Shown: one piece after another, positions 55,433 through 64,000 of the stretch | Layout: each line of letters opens with the position of its first letter | Position numbering within the stretch: position 1 is the first letter of the stretch | NCBI RefSeq assembly: GCF_000149955.1 | Contig: NC_030996.1 | Span: 1,443,467-1,507,466, forward strand | Direction of reading: 5' to 3' | Source of the DNA: Fusarium oxysporum f. sp. lycopersici 4287 | Taxonomy: Eukaryota; Ascomycota; Sordariomycetes; Hypocreales; Nectriaceae | Length of the DNA: 64,000 bases | Made by a program: the position numbers and the translations under genes | The notes under the pieces: generated by a model | The model's database searches: none | The model's input: the letters and a program-made list of their open reading frames with translations, nothing else | What the model was told of the DNA's origin: nothing

Positions 55433-56650
55433 TTAGCCTTTGTTCGGGGGGATCCGGCGAAAAATAAGTCTGGGCGAAAATCTCATCTGAGAGTCGGTGT
55501 TGATGCTAATATGATAATTTAAGTTGAAAGCAAGGGTAGCAAGAGCCAATAGGCTGACGGCTTCCCTGGTGATAGCACTAGGGCTCCCATTGTAGAAATA
55601 GTGCCAAAGGTTTATCCAGTTTGCATTGCCCGCAACTGTTTGGTTTCTGGGGTTTGCGCTCTGAATGATATTTGGGGAGCTTGAAGGATTCTGAATAATG
55701 ACCGATCCGTTCGCGAACTGGGCCTCAAGATATTTGACCGTGGCATCGTCTTGAGCCACGAATGCGAAATCATTTCCCTTAAGGAAGGCATCCATTGCCA
55801 AAGAATACTTGGGCTCAGTAAGTGTAGAATATAATATGACCCCGTCATAGTTCCACAAGTTCCCATCTCCACCAACAAAGAATATGTATGGTCGTCCATG
55901 GTAGTTAATGCCACAAGGGCTACTCCCAGCCATGAGTACTTGGCCATCATTTAGACCAACTTGATTCGACCATGTTATTCCGTTCGTGGTAGTGGTATAC
56001 CATGTGCCATTGCTTCCGCTTCCGTACCAGAGAAGAGTCAACACTCTTTTGTCGTCAGAGACAAAAATGGCAGGGCTTGTGCGATCCATGAAGTTTCCTC
56101 CAAGATTAGAGGTAACCGGACTGACATCGGCCCAGACATTCCCATTAAAGGTCGTCATCCATGTGCCATTTAGACCAGAACCGTTGAAGAACAAGTAAAG
56201 CAATCCATTGAACTCAACCATGGCCGGGCTCGTCTGGCTTCGAATAGAAAGTCCACCTGCAGTGAGATTCTTTGGTTGGACAAATGCATTCGTTGCTTTA
56301 TTGACATAGGTATATCTTAAGGTGCCGTTAGCTAAAGAGTGTCCTGGTAAACAGCTACAGCTGGGCTTGTGCTTGGTTCGAATGTCTCAGAAGGAGGTGT
56401 ACTCATGGCATCGTCGAGACAATTGACCATAGTCCAGATCACTCCATCCTGAGACGTAGTCCAGAAAGTGCCGTTGTTCCCAGAACCGTTGAAGGTATGA
56501 AGCGATACTGCGGGCGAAGTGACTGGTGAGTAATGATGAGATGCCTTTTTGAGTGTTTAAGTATGTTGAAGTGATTGATGGAGCGTCGAAAGAGCTACGC
56601 GACTCGCGACAAATTCGAAGGCTGACATGTGTGTGATGTCTTTCTTGGAA
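55433..56650 (-). pseudogene. Asn-Gly-Thr-rich repeat protein, probable decayed beta-propeller
   Basis: Not assigned to a named family. The open frame 55433-56221 holds units with the pattern TSPA...LYLFFNGSGxNGTW...TxxG..W, seen in FFNGSGLNGTWMTTFNG and WYGSGSNGTWYTTTTNG. Upstream, the pattern continues (FNGSGNNGTFWTTSQDG), then breaks at TSPAVAVYQDTL followed by TAG; the next unit resumes in another frame at ANGTLRYTYVNKAT, as if about eight residues had been lost. A 68-nt intron (GTACAC...CTTTAG) could bridge the break but would remove part of a repeat. No convincing start codon or signal peptide. Abundant N-glycosylation sites suggest a secreted ancestor. Confidence 0.55.
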
Positions 56651-57038
56651 TTGCATGAATCACAATTTACTGCAAACATGGGCCGATTCGACACCCAGCC
56701 AGCCAGCCACAGCTCTCAGATAGTTGAACTGTCAAACTCCCTGTGAAGGTCCAGCCCTTCTTTCAGCCAGCCGCAATGTCTCTTATTTGTTTGCTGGGTG
56801 CCAGCTATTCAATCTCAGAGACATTTCAAAGGATCTCATTGGTGATATAAGTTCATTGCGTGCCGCTAGTGTTCTAGACCGCCAGTCAATATATCATCGC
56901 TACCAGTATCAAAGTCTCAGAAACATGTCTTCGTCCCGCTCATTGTCGCTCTAGAAAAAAAGAACTCCGTAAGCTATCGAAATAGAAGAAAGGATAGGCA
57001 GATGGTCGACAGCCCTGGCCTACCGACCAGTATGCCTT
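56651..57038. other. Intergenic, about 390 bp
   Basis: No gene; the plus-strand ORF 56724-56954 has no recognisable domain. Confidence 0.5.
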
Positions 57039-57806
57039 TCATGAAGTGAACGCCTCAATCGCCTCTTCCAGAAGCTCCACGATCTCATCAGGTTTACTCA
57101 ACATCGGCAAATGCGCACTATCAATAAGCCGCTTCGTGACATCCGCACCAAGCTTTTCCGCACCTCGAACAAGCATCTTCTGCGCTTCATAAGGGTAAGC
57201 CCTATCATCCTTGGTCATGATCTGCCAAACAGGCACATCCCTCCATCCTTCGTACGTGACTTCGTATCCTTCCGTCGAACCGGTCAAGGCATGTTTGCTG
57301 AGCTTTCCAACCCAGTAATCGGCCTCTTCTGCTGGGAGATCGTGGTACATCATGTCGATTGGGTCGACTACGATGACCATCAGATTGTTCTCATAGTCAG
57401 CTTCGCAAGTCGGCAGGGGTTTGCCGCCGAGAGCGTCTAGAAAGGACGCGCCTTCGCGGACGAAACCGGTTGCAACGTTGAAAAGCCCTATCACACGACC
57501 AGTCTTTCCGTCTGTGTCGGCAGAATTGTTGGTGAAGCCTCTCATGGCACTTTGTCCAACCGGTCCACTATAGGAGTGCACTAACAGAACGACATCAAGT
57601 CCTTGCGACGTCTCGCCAGCAATGGCATCGGCAACAGCTTTAACGTCATGCGAGTAATTAACGTCGGTGCTTGTTGATTGGTTTGTCGGAAGTGCGACGG
57701 GAATACACTTGAACTCTTTAGCCTCCATGGCAGACATGATCTTGCCCCAACATTCAGGGCTATGCCACGCGCCAGGCACAAATATGAGGCTAGGTTTCTG
57801 GGCCAT
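57039..57806 (-). CDS. Alpha/beta hydrolase, esterase-like
   Basis: Intronless 255-aa serine hydrolase of the plant methylesterase/bacterial pyrethroid-esterase-like group. Oxyanion region IFVPGAWHSPECW at residues 8-20; nucleophile elbow LVHSYSG with Ser about 78; catalytic Asp region MTKDDRAYPYEAQK; catalytic His in DSAHLPMLSKP. Complete at both ends, ending EEAIEAFTS. No signal peptide, hence cytosolic. Divergent from the Zn2Cys6 gene to its right, about 500 bp between starts. Confidence 0.9.
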   Translation of the reverse strand: MAQKPSLIFVPGAWHSPECWGKIMSAMEAKEFKCIPVALPTNQSTSTDVNYSHDVKAVADAIAGETSQGLDVVLLVHSYSGPVGQSAMRGFTNNSADTDGKTGRVIGLFNVATGFVREGASFLDALGGKPLPTCEADYENNLMVIVVDPIDMMYHDLPAEEADYWVGKLSKHALTGSTEGYEVTYEGWRDVPVWQIMTKDDRAYPYEAQKMLVRGAEKLGADVTKRLIDSAHLPMLSKPDEIVELLEEAIEAFTS

Positions 57807-58309
57807 ATTGTAGATTGATTGGACGATATTGGCTCGGGATTCGGTGAGGGAGGGGAATAGGGAAGTGAGGATGTGAAGTCGGCTTACGATCTCTTTCCAA
57901 ATCGTGGCTGGATAAAGGCAGCGGGGTTTGTCGTCCAGCTCGTTTATCCTCCTTGAAAAGGGTTAGTTGCTGACAGGCTGGACGCCATTCACGTCCACTC
58001 AAAAGTGACTCTGTTGTTGGTAGTGGAGACTCTAGTTCTTTGCCAAGACGTTAGTGATCTATCTTCATGCGCCTCTCTCTGAGTGACAAAGTGTTAGCGC
58101 TATAGCTTTGACTAGTCTAAACTCTCGCAACCAAATCGCTCATCCTGTAGCCACAATCCTCAAATCCCGTGAGTGGCTTCCCGATACCTCGTCAACGCCT
58201 CTCTTTGAAGCAAGACTCCTCCCTCATTCCACTGAAAGTCATAACTCATCAACCCATCGTCGATCATCTTCCCTGAAGCTTTCCTCAGAACAAGCTCAAG
58301 CCGGTCAGC
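57807..58309. promoter_or_regulatory. Shared upstream region of hydrolase and Zn2Cys6 gene
   Basis: About 500 bp between divergent starts. Short ORFs are not convincing. Common regulation is inferred from orientation. Confidence 0.45.
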
Positions 58310-60207
58310 ATGAGTACAACGACAAGGACTCGGAGGCCCCACACTAGGAGTAAAACCGGGTGTTTGACTTGTCGAAAGCGTCGCGTGCGTTGTGATGGCG
58401 GAAAACCAACCTGGTAAGTCGGAGTTTACTATCCGGTTGCGACAAATAGTCGAGAGTACTACACAAGACTTTTGTCAATTTTTAGTGGTTTTTAGTGATT
58501 GTAAAATTGACGAACGTAGTACCCGATGTGTCAGTGCAGGACGGGCATGCGAGTTTGCTGATCCTAGTATCCCACTTCGAGACCGCAAGGCTACCTGTCT
58601 TCCAGGCGAACAGCAACCTTGGATTATAAGCCAGGATGCGCCGCCAGTAACTCTAATGGTTAATTCCCCATTCGGAAAATCAGTGGAGCCTTTCGATTGT
58701 TTAGGCTTGGACATGACTCTTCGCTCCAGAGAGCTACTTCACTATTGTAAGCGCAAGCCATGCAGCATAGACCTAGCCGCATCGTTGACAAGCCTAGTTC
58801 ATAATAGCCACGACAGTGCTGATTTGGTACTTAGTAAAGCCTCGAGAAATATGTACGTACCTTATCATCCCTCACTCAGCCCAGGCTTACCTTAAACATC
58901 TATAGCTTTTCTTCTGTCGCTCAGCACCCCGATGCCCTGAGGGACACTCTTCTCGTAGCAGGCCTGCATTATGCATGGACTGTCGGTGATCTCGAAACGT
59001 ATAAGCCAACTTTCCTGTTTCACAAAGTCTCAACAATACAAGTCTTGAACCGATGGTTGCAGAACATACATCAACCGGGGCTGATGACCTTCATTCGGCA
59101 TGTTTCAATTCTTTGCTTTATAGAGGTACGCTTCCCCTACTGATAATACCTTACCAATCGCTGAACATAAAAAGGCATCTTATGGTAACGTACACGATAC
59201 AGAGGCTCATATCAACGGCCTCGTGAACGCCGTCCACCTTCTCAGCCCCCTCGATGACGACTTCGGCCATCGATCAGAAATCGAAGAAGAGCTTGCTAAT
59301 CGCTATCTCTTGCTGTAAGTAGTCATTGCTGATGGATATTTTCATCAATGCTTACCTTTCCAGCACATACTATGCCTACCAAGGCTTCAAGGCCAGGATA
59401 TTGGGAAGCGACTCTTTGCAGAACCTTTTCCGACAGAACAATACCGCAGAGTTTTCCACGTTCGTATCGCAGATCTATCTCTGGAAGACCCAAAATATCG
59501 GCCATCTTGAAATGCGTCTCAACGCCATGAAACTCTTGCCATTCTTCTTCGCTGCCCTCCCCTCATCAACGCAATTCCATAGCATCGACGCATCACCTCT
59601 AATAGATTGCCTGAAGCATGTTACAACTTCAACGCAGACAGTCAGGGAAGATCGTTACAAATGCGACCCAAGCTGGGAATGGATCGAGGGATCAGATTCT
59701 CGACTTCTCTGCGCTACTATCGGCTCCCATTTCTCATCTCTGTTCCACGACGATATGTTCTCATCAGCACACTCGTCAAAGTATAGCATTTCTTGGTCTG
59801 GTATGTGCGCTGCATCAAGCCTGTATATGCACAGTGTCCTGGAGCTCTGGAACGGCGGCAAGGCCATCGACGCTCGTCTCTTGCGAAGGTTTCTCTCGAT
59901 CTTGAGTCGAGATCTCAGCCAATCTGTCAGCACTTTGGGACTCAATGACTCTACGGATTTTTGGCTTTGGCGAGCGTTCCTTGGAGAGTATAGCATTGCC
60001 AAACAGCAAGCGAATAACCATGACCCCTTGCTGGATGGCCTCCAAAGAGCTTTTACTGGCTACGTAGATGCATGGAAAAGGGTTACAGGGTTGACACTTT
60101 GGGAAGAGGCGCATGCCTGTTTAGTGACAGTGGCGTGGCCCGCTACTATGAATTATGAAACGGGGCGAGGTGTTTGGATAAGTGCAATCGAGCATACAAC
60201 ATGTTGA
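58310..60207 (+). CDS. Zn2Cys6 transcription factor with C-terminal fungal regulatory domain
   Basis: About five exons. Exon 1 (from ATG 58310) gives RSKTGCLTCRKRRVRCDGGK and ends at GTAAGT; the next exon restores PTCTRCVSAGRACEFAD, completing the six-cysteine cluster, with an intron inside the cluster as in many relatives. Later exons join through GTACGT...CTATAG, GTACGC...AAAAAG and GTAAGT...TTCCAG, giving AQHPDALRDTLLVAGLHYAW, LTYYAYQGFKARI and MKLLPFFFAALP, typical of the fungal_trans_2 (DUF3468) group. The C-terminal end is VWISAIEHTTC. Intact as far as visible. Confidence 0.87.
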
Positions 60208-60324
60208 GAATTAAAAAGCTGTCGCTGCTTATAACTGTACAATATTGTATCAAAAAATCACAACTCGAATCTTAATAAAGCGGCCACGGCATGGCAAAAA
60301 CCCGAGATAGACCTCCAGACCGCT

Positions 60325-61335
60325 CTATTCGGGCAGCAATATCGTGCCCTCAGTTACTGGAGTTGCAGACCCTGAGAGGGATATATTTGCAACTTTGTCT
60401 CCAGTCTCATCCAGTACAATGTCGACAATGATACTGCTGTCACGGCCAATCTCCTGTCCCTGATCAAGATAGAACCTATACATACCGCCCGAATCCCCCT
60501 GCTGAAGCGCGAGATATGCGCCCAGAGCACATGAACCGCTTCCGCAGGCGGGGTCCTCGAGACCGATTGCAATCATACGAATTCTGAGATGTTGGACCTT
60601 CTTGCCACTCTCGTCGTAAGGATCCGACAGTACTCTATAGTACATCACTCCTGTGAAAGAGGGTGCCCATCCCTCGTCAAGCTCTGTAAGCTGACTGGGG
60701 CCTGCGGAGATGGCGGTGAACAGGCTGGGCTAATTGGTAAAGTCGACCAAGGTGTAGGTGACGCCCTTAACAATAGACACGCATGGATAGCTCTGTTCAG
60801 TTGATAATCCCTGGGTCTTCAAGCTCGGTTGGGTGTCGAGAATGCTTTGTGTACTAGTAGGGCGGGAATGAATGTGGACGTTATGCGGCACGTCGGCTGC
60901 CACAGTTTCTTGCGACGGATCATAACGCACAACAACTGGCCCAGCGTTTGTCCAAAGGGTGGCCTCTGAGGAGTGCACAGCGAGACCAGGAAGTAGCTGT
61001 CGAAATAGCACATGGCCAGTGCCGATGACAGGATGGCCTGCAAAATCCATCTCGTTCACAGGAGTAAAGATGTTGATGGCCACTGCTCCATCCGTGTTTC
61101 GGCGCAAAAAGACGGTTTCGGAGAAGTTGAATTCACGTGCAATCATCTGCATGTCTGCAGGCGGTAGCGCATCACCTTGAACTTGGACAACAGCCACTTG
61201 GTTTCCCTTGTACCTGACGGAAACAAGAAAGTCAGTAATCTAGGTTCAAAGCTTAGGGCAGCTATAGTGTTGTGGTTATTGGCATCACCTTTTTGTTGTG
61301 AAGACATCAAGTGTCACTTTTGAGCATGTTAACAT
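60325..61335 (-). pseudogene. PhzF-family isomerase/epimerase-like gene with internal stop
   Basis: Homologue of PhzF (diaminopimelate-epimerase fold). Exon 1 starts at ATG 61333-61335 with TLDVFTTKR; intron GTGATG...CCGTCAG joins RYKGNQVAVVQVQ. Family signatures: REFNFSETVF (catalytic Glu region), FTPVNEMDFAGHPVIGTGHV, and C-terminal GLEDPACGSGSCALGAYLAL. The frame is uninterrupted except for TAG at 60730-60732, between TLVDFTN and PSLFTAISAG, where CAG would restore it. No suitable intron covers the stop without removing conserved sequence. Unless read through or mis-sequenced, the product is truncated by almost half. Neighbour of a threonine aldolase gene. Confidence 0.82.
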
Positions 61336-61946
61336 TGATCTTGTGCCGCAAAGAATGGGAGGGGAAAGTCTGGGAAGTTTATCTCGGGCATTCATTTACC
61401 ATAGGAAGCCTTCTTGGAAATCATTTTGCGGATCAACGTCAATCGACGAGGGCAGTTGAAAGAGAACTAGAAAGAGGATGAAGGAAGCAAACAGCGTTGA
61501 ATGGCTTAAGGCGCAGTGACTACAGCTGATGCAACGAGTGGAAGAGGGTAACGAAGCCTTTGCATTGAGAGGCTCGAGCCGAAGTACAACAAATGAGTCA
61601 GCTCCGATTGTTCCGCTTCGGCCGAATTGCATTTTTTGGTTCATGGCGTAGGGCGCAAGGCGTATGGCGTGGGGCACATGGCGTAGGGCGTAGAGACCTG
61701 GGGCGTGTGGTGAGTAGTGGGTGAATGAGGCGGGGCTGACAACTGCCTATTGATCATTCAGTCATTGAGGGCTTCATCGATAATGACAGAGTAAGAATTA
61801 TTCACCAAATTATTCAATTGACAGAAAGATGCAAGGGTCAGAGAGAGTGTATAAATTCAAAGCTGATGTATAATTGTATGTATTGCAATGTTAAGATGCA
61901 AAAATAACCAAGACTACCTATAACCCTCCCGAAAAACAGTTCTATT
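61336..61946. other. Intergenic, about 0.6 kb, with GC-rich short repeat
   Basis: No gene. Contains the GGCGTAGGGC-type repeat listed separately. Confidence 0.5.
61642..61710. repeat. Imperfect short tandem repeat
   Basis: Several copies of a 9-11-bp unit of the type GGCGTAKGGC (ATGGCGTAGGGCGCAAGGCG and following), in an otherwise ordinary intergenic region. Confidence 0.65.
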
Positions 61947-63011
61947 CTACAACAGTTTGCTGTAACATGATCCAACAGCCGCAACCAGCTCATCTACACT
62001 ACTTGGACTATGTGAAAAGGATGTCACAAGGCGAACTGATCCTGGCTCCCAGCGATCATGGTAGAACTGGTAGCCCTGGCAAAGCAATTCCTTGATTACG
62101 GCTGGAGCCAGGCGGCAGAAGAGTATGTTAGCTTCCGGATCTTGCAAAACCTCCGGTCCAGAAACGCTCCTTAGGCCAGCGGCCAATCGTAAAGCCAAAC
62201 CATTCGCATAACGGGCATTTCGCAGCCATAATTCGTCCGCAAGGTAGGCTTCAATCTGAGCCGTATGAAAGCGCATTTTTGAGGCCAACTGGCCAGCTCG
62301 CTTCTGGCGGAAGGCCAGTTCAGACGCCAAGGTAGGGTCGAAAGAGATGATTATGTCGACTGTCATTGCGCCGTTCTTGGTCAAACCAAAAGAGAGAACG
62401 TCAACGCCGGCCTCCCAGGTCATCTCAGCTGGAGATGCCTCGAGGTGAACTAATGCATTGGCAAAACGCGCTCCATCCATGTGCACGCGTAAGCCTGCAT
62501 TTTTCGCTATAGTACACAACTCTTTGAGCTCGGCGATTGTGTAGACACTACCGGTTTCGGTAGGCTGACTGATACTGAGAACAGACGGTTGGACGCTATG
62601 GACGTCACCGACCTTCCGACAAACAGCAGCGCGCAAAGACTGGGGGTCGATCTTGCTATTGCTTCCAGGCACTGTTACAAGTTTAGAGCCTCCTGTGAAA
62701 GCTTCTGGAGCGCCGCACTCGTCGTTGTTGATGTGGCTATCCGGGTGACAAAGAATACTGCCCCACGGCTTGACAAGCGACGCCAAGCCGATGCAGTTTG
62801 CGGCTGTTCCGCTCGAAACTGGGAATACGTCGAGTTCTTTTTCGAATATCTCCTGCAGCCTTTGACGAGCGGCGCCTGTAACACCATCGTTTCCATACGG
62901 CGGAACATGTCCAGTGGCTGCAGCGACGACAGCTTGCACAATTTCAGGCGACGCACCAGCTATATTGTCACTCATAAAACACCGTCCCGGGTTTGGAATA
63001 AGAGAACCCAT
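61947..63011 (-). CDS. L-threonine/allo-threonine aldolase-like PLP enzyme
   Basis: Intronless 354-aa beta-eliminating lyase family enzyme that would cleave L-(allo-)threonine to glycine and acetaldehyde or act on related beta-hydroxy amino acids. Start MGSLIPNPGRCFMSDNIAGA; the SDN-A-G motif is the usual N-terminus. Cofactor residues: VSSGTAANCIGL, the VHMDGARFANAL strand (Asp about 179) and PLP lysine in LSFGLTKNGAM (Lys about 212). Length and motif order are complete. Some relatives in this group act on phenylserine- or low-specificity substrates. Divergent from the AlaX-like gene, 528 bp between starts. Confidence 0.92.
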   Translation of the reverse strand: MGSLIPNPGRCFMSDNIAGASPEIVQAVVAAATGHVPPYGNDGVTGAARQRLQEIFEKELDVFPVSSGTAANCIGLASLVKPWGSILCHPDSHINNDECGAPEAFTGGSKLVTVPGSNSKIDPQSLRAAVCRKVGDVHSVQPSVLSISQPTETGSVYTIAELKELCTIAKNAGLRVHMDGARFANALVHLEASPAEMTWEAGVDVLSFGLTKNGAMTVDIIISFDPTLASELAFRQKRAGQLASKMRFHTAQIEAYLADELWLRNARYANGLALRLAAGLRSVSGPEVLQDPEANILFCRLAPAVIKELLCQGYQFYHDRWEPGSVRLVTSFSHSPSSVDELVAAVGSCYSKLL

Positions 63012-63539
63012 AGCGAAGGTCCAGTAAAGAGTAAAACGAATATAAGTACTTGAGAGGGTTTGCTTGGGAGTAGTTATAAAGGATGCGGGAAGAAAAGACA
63101 GGAATTTAAATACAGGCAGTGGGAAAGTGAAGTGTAAAGCCGACCCAAGATAAGATGCAGTTAGTTCTAGAACAATTGCCTTTAGGGTTGGTGTTTTTAA
63201 CTATGTGATTGCAGTGTCACCAATTGCATACAAAGAGGGGGTGTGAATGGAGAGAAAAAAGTTTCATCTGGCCCACCAAAAAGGGCGTCGCACCTTTTGC
63301 TGCATCCTAGCCTACCTAGTTATTGCGGCAACCCCGGTTGTCATCTTGAGCGTCCCTCAATTATGAAATACATATCACAAGTCAACATGAGCCCTGGGCA
63401 GTAAGACAGCTATTTATTTGCTATATAATCCCCAGATCGCCGACATGGGAACCTCAAGCAGTATACCCGGTATATCCATCTGCGCTCAGAAACACTCGTC
63501 GTGTAGTAACTTCGTCTATTAAGAGAATATTCCCACACA
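63012..63539. promoter_or_regulatory. Shared upstream region of threonine aldolase and AlaX-like gene
   Basis: 528 bp between divergent starts. TATATAATC near 63422-63430 could be the TATA element of the AlaX-like gene, about 110 bp from its ATG. No gene. Confidence 0.45.
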
Positions 63540-64000
63540 ATGGACAGAGTAAGCATTTCTGATGAGTCTGTTAATAGAAAAAGTGTCTAATTAACCTGCT
63601 GGTAGTTTGGGCATACTGAGGCGGTCTATCATCGCGATGAGACTCAACACGTCATGGAAACGACCGTCTTAGCCAGTATCCCATATGCTGACTGGGATAA
63701 TTCTATCAACAAGGTGTTCAAAGATGCTTCGGATGGCCTATTTCTCGTCATCACAAATTCTACTATTTTCTATGCCAAAGGCGGTGGTCAACCGAGCGAT
63801 ACTGGGACCATGACCTCCCGCGACCAGTCGTCAATTTTCACTGTCACGTCTGTGCAGAAGCTCCCGTCTGGAACGATCATGCATCTTGGCACATACTCTG
63901 GGGCCCCTTTCAAGGAACAGACGCTTGTAACTCAGGAGATCAACAAGGACACGCGAAAACTCCATTCACAGATTCACGACGCTGGTCACATCCTCGCTTC
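63540..64000 (+). CDS. AlaX-like aminoacyl-tRNA editing domain protein, cut by window end
   Basis: Partial gene. Exon 1 is only nine bases (63540-63548, MDR), then GTAAGC...GGTAG, with exon 2 from 63606 (FGHTEAVYHRDET). The frame then reads through FYAKGGGQPSDTGTM, the signature of alanyl/threonyl-tRNA editing domains, to LHSQIHDAGHILA, whose His residues match the HxxxH zinc motif. AlaX proteins hydrolyse Ser- or Gly-mischarged tRNA-Ala, or in other branches related mischarged tRNAs. The 3' part lies outside the window. The tiny first exon makes the start moderately certain. Confidence 0.85.

Noticed and set aside
1..64000. mimp-type MITEs, CRISPR arrays, rRNA genes, bacterial-style operons
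   Set aside because: Looked for by eye; no typical mimp terminal repeats, no regularly spaced repeats and no rRNA sequence recognised.

Overview
The window reads as nuclear DNA of a filamentous ascomycete, most likely a Fusarium-like Hypocrealean fungus. Genes lie on both strands without operons, most carry 1-5 GT-AG introns of about 50-70 nt, and the families (Zn2Cys6 regulators, MFS permeases, HET, rhodopsin-like PTH11-type, 2EXR, DUF3632) are typical of Pezizomycotina. Species cannot be fixed from the sequence alone. Regulators, transporters, HET/kinase genes, broken genes and long gene-poor stretches suggest an accessory or subtelomere-like segment.

Layout. 0.2-6.6 kb: aromatic/aminoadipate-type aminotransferase, type-B carboxylesterase and an allantoate-type MFS permease. 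7.3-12.1 kb: weak or damaged hypothetical genes in a gene-poor tract. 13.3-17.5 kb: a sugar MFS transporter and an intracellular-type GH32 fructosidase whose promoters share a CGGACCGACRA element. 18-24.1 kb: NmrA-like protein, rhodopsin-like membrane protein, large Zn2Cys6 regulator. 25.1-25.9 kb: HAD phosphatase with a frameshift. 26.7-33.1 kb: HET-domain protein, protein kinase with an FHA-like N-terminal region, and a protein with an NLR-type helical N-terminus, together resembling an allorecognition/immunity island. 33.8-44.7 kb: DHA2 transporter, alpha/beta hydrolase, Gfo/Idh/MocA oxidoreductase and three Zn2Cys6 regulators, resembling a small metabolic cluster. 45.3-49.7 kb: GPI-type surface protein, a CK2alpha-like pseudokinase and a tRNA-Gly. 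50.5-57.8 kb: glycosyltransferase, DUF3632 protein, 2EXR protein, a decayed repeat protein and an alpha/beta hydrolase. 58.3-64 kb: Zn2Cys6 regulator, PhzF-like gene with an internal stop, threonine aldolase and the start of an AlaX-like editing protein.

The main observations are the shared promoter element of the sugar-use pair, the CK2 paralogue lacking its metal-binding Asp, the HET/kinase/helical-domain island, the PhzF-threonine aldolase-AlaX neighbourhood, and several otherwise well preserved genes each carrying a single lesion. Exon limits were read by eye from splice consensus and frame continuity; no alignment or database search was run.
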